A program made the position numbers and the translations under genes. Below the pieces are notes generated by a model. That model was not told the origin of the DNA, did not search any database, and saw nothing but the letters and a program-made list of their open reading frames with translations. Below, piece after piece: positions 61,201 to 64,000 of a stretch of 64,000 bases of DNA. Positions within the stretch are counted from its first letter, which is position 1; every line of letters starts with the position of its first letter. The DNA is from Odiellus spinosus (taxonomy: Eukaryota; Arthropoda; Arachnida; Opiliones; Phalangiidae): contig OY987227.1 in the NCBI GenBank assembly GCA_963920705.1, positions 25,277,935 to 25,341,934 of the forward strand. Reading direction: 5' to 3'.

Positions 61201-64000
61201 CATGAGTTGCCCACCAGAGTTAAGATATGTACTACGGTAATTGTCCGCCATATTTAAGAAATACCCTAGAGTAATTGTCCGCCATAGTTAAGATACATCC
61301 ATAGGTAATTGCCCGCCATAATTTAATATACATCCTATAGATTTATGCTGTAGTAATTGAAATTATCCACCATGTTCTACTTAAAAATCATAATTTAAGA
61401 TACGTCCTACAGCTATGATATTTACCACATTGAGTCAGAATTAAATGAAAAGCTGTACCAGAACATTTTTTAAACACTAGAACCTAATTACTTACTTTGA
61501 TATCTTGTTTCCAGAATCGTTTAGTGGCGTTGACACTCGCTACGGGCGCCACTTCTTTAATCTTAAGTATAAGCATGGCGCTAATGATGATGCAACAGAT
61601 GTTGACGACGGTAAGAAAGAAGCTAACGATTCCGAGAACGGCGCACTCCTTGTCCATCCTGTCTGGGAAGTACCACGCTTCGTATCCTGGATGAGGTTTT
61701 ATCGCTTCGGGGTATTTGTACGAGCTAACGTGTTTGATAACGGACAGTCCCCATAACATTCCCTGCATGAAAGAAATTTATCGATATAAGAAAATTAGTT
61801 AAGGAGTTGAGAATTTAAATTGAGAGGGCAGACACTTGAGTACTTTGGTGTACAAAAGTTTTCAACTCTTTGCAACACCAAGAGAGAATAAATTCTATCA
61901 CTGTCATCAGAAGCCGATGAAACCCTCCTTTGAAGTCTACTACTCTAATGTTCGATATAGCGCTCCTCTCTGTATGGGTAAAATTCCCAATTTTACGAGG
62001 TCGGAGGGGTCCTACTTCATCCCCCCTGTCTACGGAAAATTGGAAATTCTCTCTCTCCACAAACGACGACGTTTTTTGGACGAACTCCCGCTCCGAAAAT
62101 ATCTACCGTTAGGAGGTGTACGAATAGCGCTTTTTGAAACTAACCCATACAGAGAGGGGTAGACAAGACCCGGGAGTAATAGACTTCAAAGGAGGGTTTC
62201 ATCGGCTTCTGCTGTCATCAACTAATTCAAGAATACCATCCCTCTCGATTGAAATATACCAAGCAACTCGTTTTACAAAATGTAGAAGAGCGGAAAGGGA
62301 TGTATAGATCTCTTACCGCATTCACAGTTGGTGGTAACAATGACGCCGAAATAGCTACACCAACTAGACATCCGGCGTTACCACCTAAAATGAACAAAAA
62401 ACATTTAGTTTCGAAGGTGAAAAAAGTATTCCAGGAATTTAAATATTAGCCAAACCTAAAATGGACAAGGCGACGCCGGCACCCGATGGCAACGCGATTA
62501 AGACACCAACCCATAAACTTCGAGTTTGACCTCTAAATTTTTAATTAAAAATTAACGCTTTTCAAACTCTAAAAGAATGAGAATATAGAAATACCTAGCT
62601 GCCATTTCGGGTGTTGGGAAAGGCTGCGAGCCCCAAGTGTCAGCGAAATTTCCGCAAATGAAGCCGATAATCAAACCCAAGGTAAGACAAAAACTTAAAC
62701 CAAAAAGTTCGGATTTGATTCCCAGCATGATCAAGCCTTTATCTCGGATAGCGGCGCCGAAAGTTCCCGCCATAATTGGTCCCTGGACGAATTATAAAAG
62801 TTAAATATTAAAATATTTCACACTGGTAAGAAAGTGGATGCGTACCATAATTGGTGAAACAAGCATAGCTGCAACGATAGTCACGGAGCTGCTCTCCATT
62901 AAGCCCAAGGCCGCTATCATGCTTAAAAGAACCAAGAACCATTAATTGTCAGTTGTCTTTATATGGAACCTATTTTCCGTTTGCGAAACACATTTTTCAT
63001 TCGGTAAAATTACTTACCTGGCTAGAGCAACAAACATAATGAAGTCGAAAGTTAACGAAGCACCGCCTCTAACACCTTCAACAACCTGTAAGAGTTTATT
63101 AATTAAGCATAAGTATGGTACACTTTCTTGCAATCCCCACTGCCCCATTGATCACATCTGTAGTCATGCAAAAATAACTGGATCCACGTACGCCACACTC
63201 GCGCTCGTGGATATAACGCAAAAGACTGCTCATTTAGAAGCTTATTGGTTCTGTTGAATAGCGTAAAAATTGAATTACCTGAGCTACAGTTAGACGAGCA
63301 GTGACGGATTTAAGGAACTGTTGCTGCATAGCTTTGAAGCCCTTCATGGACTTGCCTTTAGTGTCTTTGTTTTCGCCCGAGCCTTTAGATTTGACACTTT
63401 GTCCTTCTTTAACCCCCGACCCGACATTGACTTCTTCTCTGCACCAATAAAACCCTTTTCAACATTTTGAGCTAAAAAATTTTTAACATTTATCTTTTAA
63501 TATTACGTTTCGCCATCGGATTCCGAAAAGTCATCATCTTCCTCCTCGGTTAAGCTGCTCTCCTGGTAAAACACCGCGCAAGGTAGAACTCTGGAAAAGG
63601 AACCAAACCAATTTAACAAGAAATTTAGGAAAAAAAGCTAAATTTACAACTTACGCGACAGTAGATTGCGCGAGATATCCGATGCCCCGGCCAGCCAACA
63701 TCTTCAAGATATGGTCGCATCTTTCTCCGGATTCGCAGGGAAAGAAAACCTAAAACTCCCTCAAAGAGAAATTTCTCCTTTAATATTTTACGCGTAAAAA
63801 CAATATTATAATACTTCCGAAACAGCTAGACGTTCCTAGTTATTAAAGGGAGAATGCAACCTAACAATAAGTGATGTTTTATCGACTCCTTATCGTTTAA
63901 ATAGGCCTAATCAAACAGTAACAAAATTTACAGACAAATATGAAACTATAAATAAATTTAAAAAAACTTACCATCAAAATAGGCTTAGCTGAATTCATGG
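58227..64000 (-). CDS. DUF389 family multi-pass membrane protein, paralogue B (5' end outside window)
   Basis: Fourteen exons in the window: 63655..63749, 63507..63590, 63279..63438, 63018..63085, 62846..62921, 62595..62782, 62456..62532, 62317..62384, 61496..61762, 60983..61060, 59665..59742, 59522..59578, 59256..59417 and 58227..58520. They give 583 residues in one frame; exons equivalent to 1 and 2 of paralogue A must lie past 64000. Shared landmarks are FFPCESGERCDHIL, MIAALGLMESSSVTIVAAML, GPIMAGTFGAAIRD, VLIALPSGAGVALSILGGNA, SASLLPPTVNA, DVEDDDVYRSIL and C-terminal PPLPPRF. Exon lengths match A at most positions, so the pair arose by tandem duplication. Three intron positions differ (see findings). 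Introns carry two family 1 MITEs, a foldback repeat and the left end of a TTAA element. Function unknown. Confidence 0.87.
58977..59189. repeat. Foldback repeat in a DUF389-B intron, related to 39027-39150
   Basis: Left GGTTAATCGTCGACTTCGTC ... ATTAGTCTATAGA and right AGACTAATGCG ... GACGTTGATCAACC are imperfect inverted repeats; inside, CCAAAGACTAGATAAAGG is inverted as CCTTTATCTGGTCTTTGG. Shares TACCAAGAGACYAATG and GACGTTGAYCAACCA with the 39-kb copy. Confidence 0.65.
60247..60583 (-). mobile_element. MITE family 1, copy 3 (DUF389-B intron)
   Basis: 337 bp, inverted relative to the 876 and 26394 copies. Perfect 7-bp duplication ctgatcc (60240-60246 and 60584-60590). The left end carries one changed stretch (CAGAAGTAGATG). 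Between exons 59665..59742 and 60983..61060. The overlapping open frames in it are transposon sequence. Confidence 0.93.
61908..62211 (-). mobile_element. MITE family 1, copy 4 (DUF389-B intron, internally deleted)
   Basis: 304 bp, perfect 7-bp duplication ctgtcat (61901-61907 and 62212-62218). Lacks about 35 bp of the interior (the GCTGTTAGAGGTATTCGCTC segment of copy 3). Same orientation as copy 3. Between exons 61496..61762 and 62317..62384. Confidence 0.93.
63847..64000. mobile_element. Left arm of a TTAA-flanked foldback MITE, cut by window end
   Basis: Starts after TTAA (63843-63846) with AGGGAGAATGCAACCTAAC and follows the left arm of the 31578 element through GTTTAAATAGGCCTAATC and AAAATAGGCTTAGC. 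The right arm should lie just outside the window. Within the 5' intron of DUF389-B. Confidence 0.75.

Noticed and set aside
61497..61756. Open frames on the + strand opposite DUF389-B exons
   Set aside because: Antisense of the conserved exon 61496..61762; no motif of their own.

Overview
The window is nuclear DNA of an AT-rich invertebrate, most likely an arthropod. Genes have GT-AG introns, and short non-autonomous DNA transposons are abundant. The C-terminus of Grainyhead is insect-like, but SELENOI ends in an in-frame UGA at the selenocysteine site, which most holometabolous insects no longer keep, and there is a tandem pair of DUF389 membrane proteins that model insects lack. That points to a non-insect or early-branching arthropod, but I cannot name the species.

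Layout. 1-4630 (+): the last three coding exons of grainyhead, with two MITEs in the 4-kb intron. 4631-7811: AT-rich, non-coding as far as I can see. 7812-24610: a 16.8-kb block made almost wholly of 17-bp and 15-bp tandem repeats. Repeat orientation flips at about 14,450 and the outer modules mirror each other, so the block is one giant imperfect inverted repeat (foldback-like). 25-35 kb: a roughly 36-bp minisatellite, several TIR elements (one inserted inside another), and a possible terminal exon of an unknown gene. 35313-36725 (-): a PLAG-family six-finger transcription factor on one exon. 38029-38479 (+): a three-exon CHCHD7/COX23-like mitochondrial twin-CX9C protein. 42967-49390 (-): a complete ten-exon SELENOI/EPT1 ethanolaminephosphotransferase of 397 residues including Sec. 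50914-56388 (-): a complete 17-exon DUF389 gene (680 residues). 58227 to beyond 64000 (-): a second DUF389 gene in head-to-tail tandem, whose 5' exons lie outside the window.

The genes are unrelated in pathway: epidermal transcription (grh), a zinc-finger regulator (PLAG-like), mitochondrial respiratory-chain assembly (CHCHD7), ER phospholipid synthesis (SELENOI) and two membrane proteins of unknown function. Nothing suggests a functional cluster apart from the DUF389 duplication. Two MITE families create 7-bp target duplications and a third inserts at TTAA; several copies lie in introns. The long open frames in 7.8-24.5 kb are by-products of stop-free repeat units and are not called as genes.

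Exon boundaries were worked out by hand from reading-frame continuity, splice consensus and paralogue or family comparison. All orthology calls rest on recognised motifs, not on a database search.
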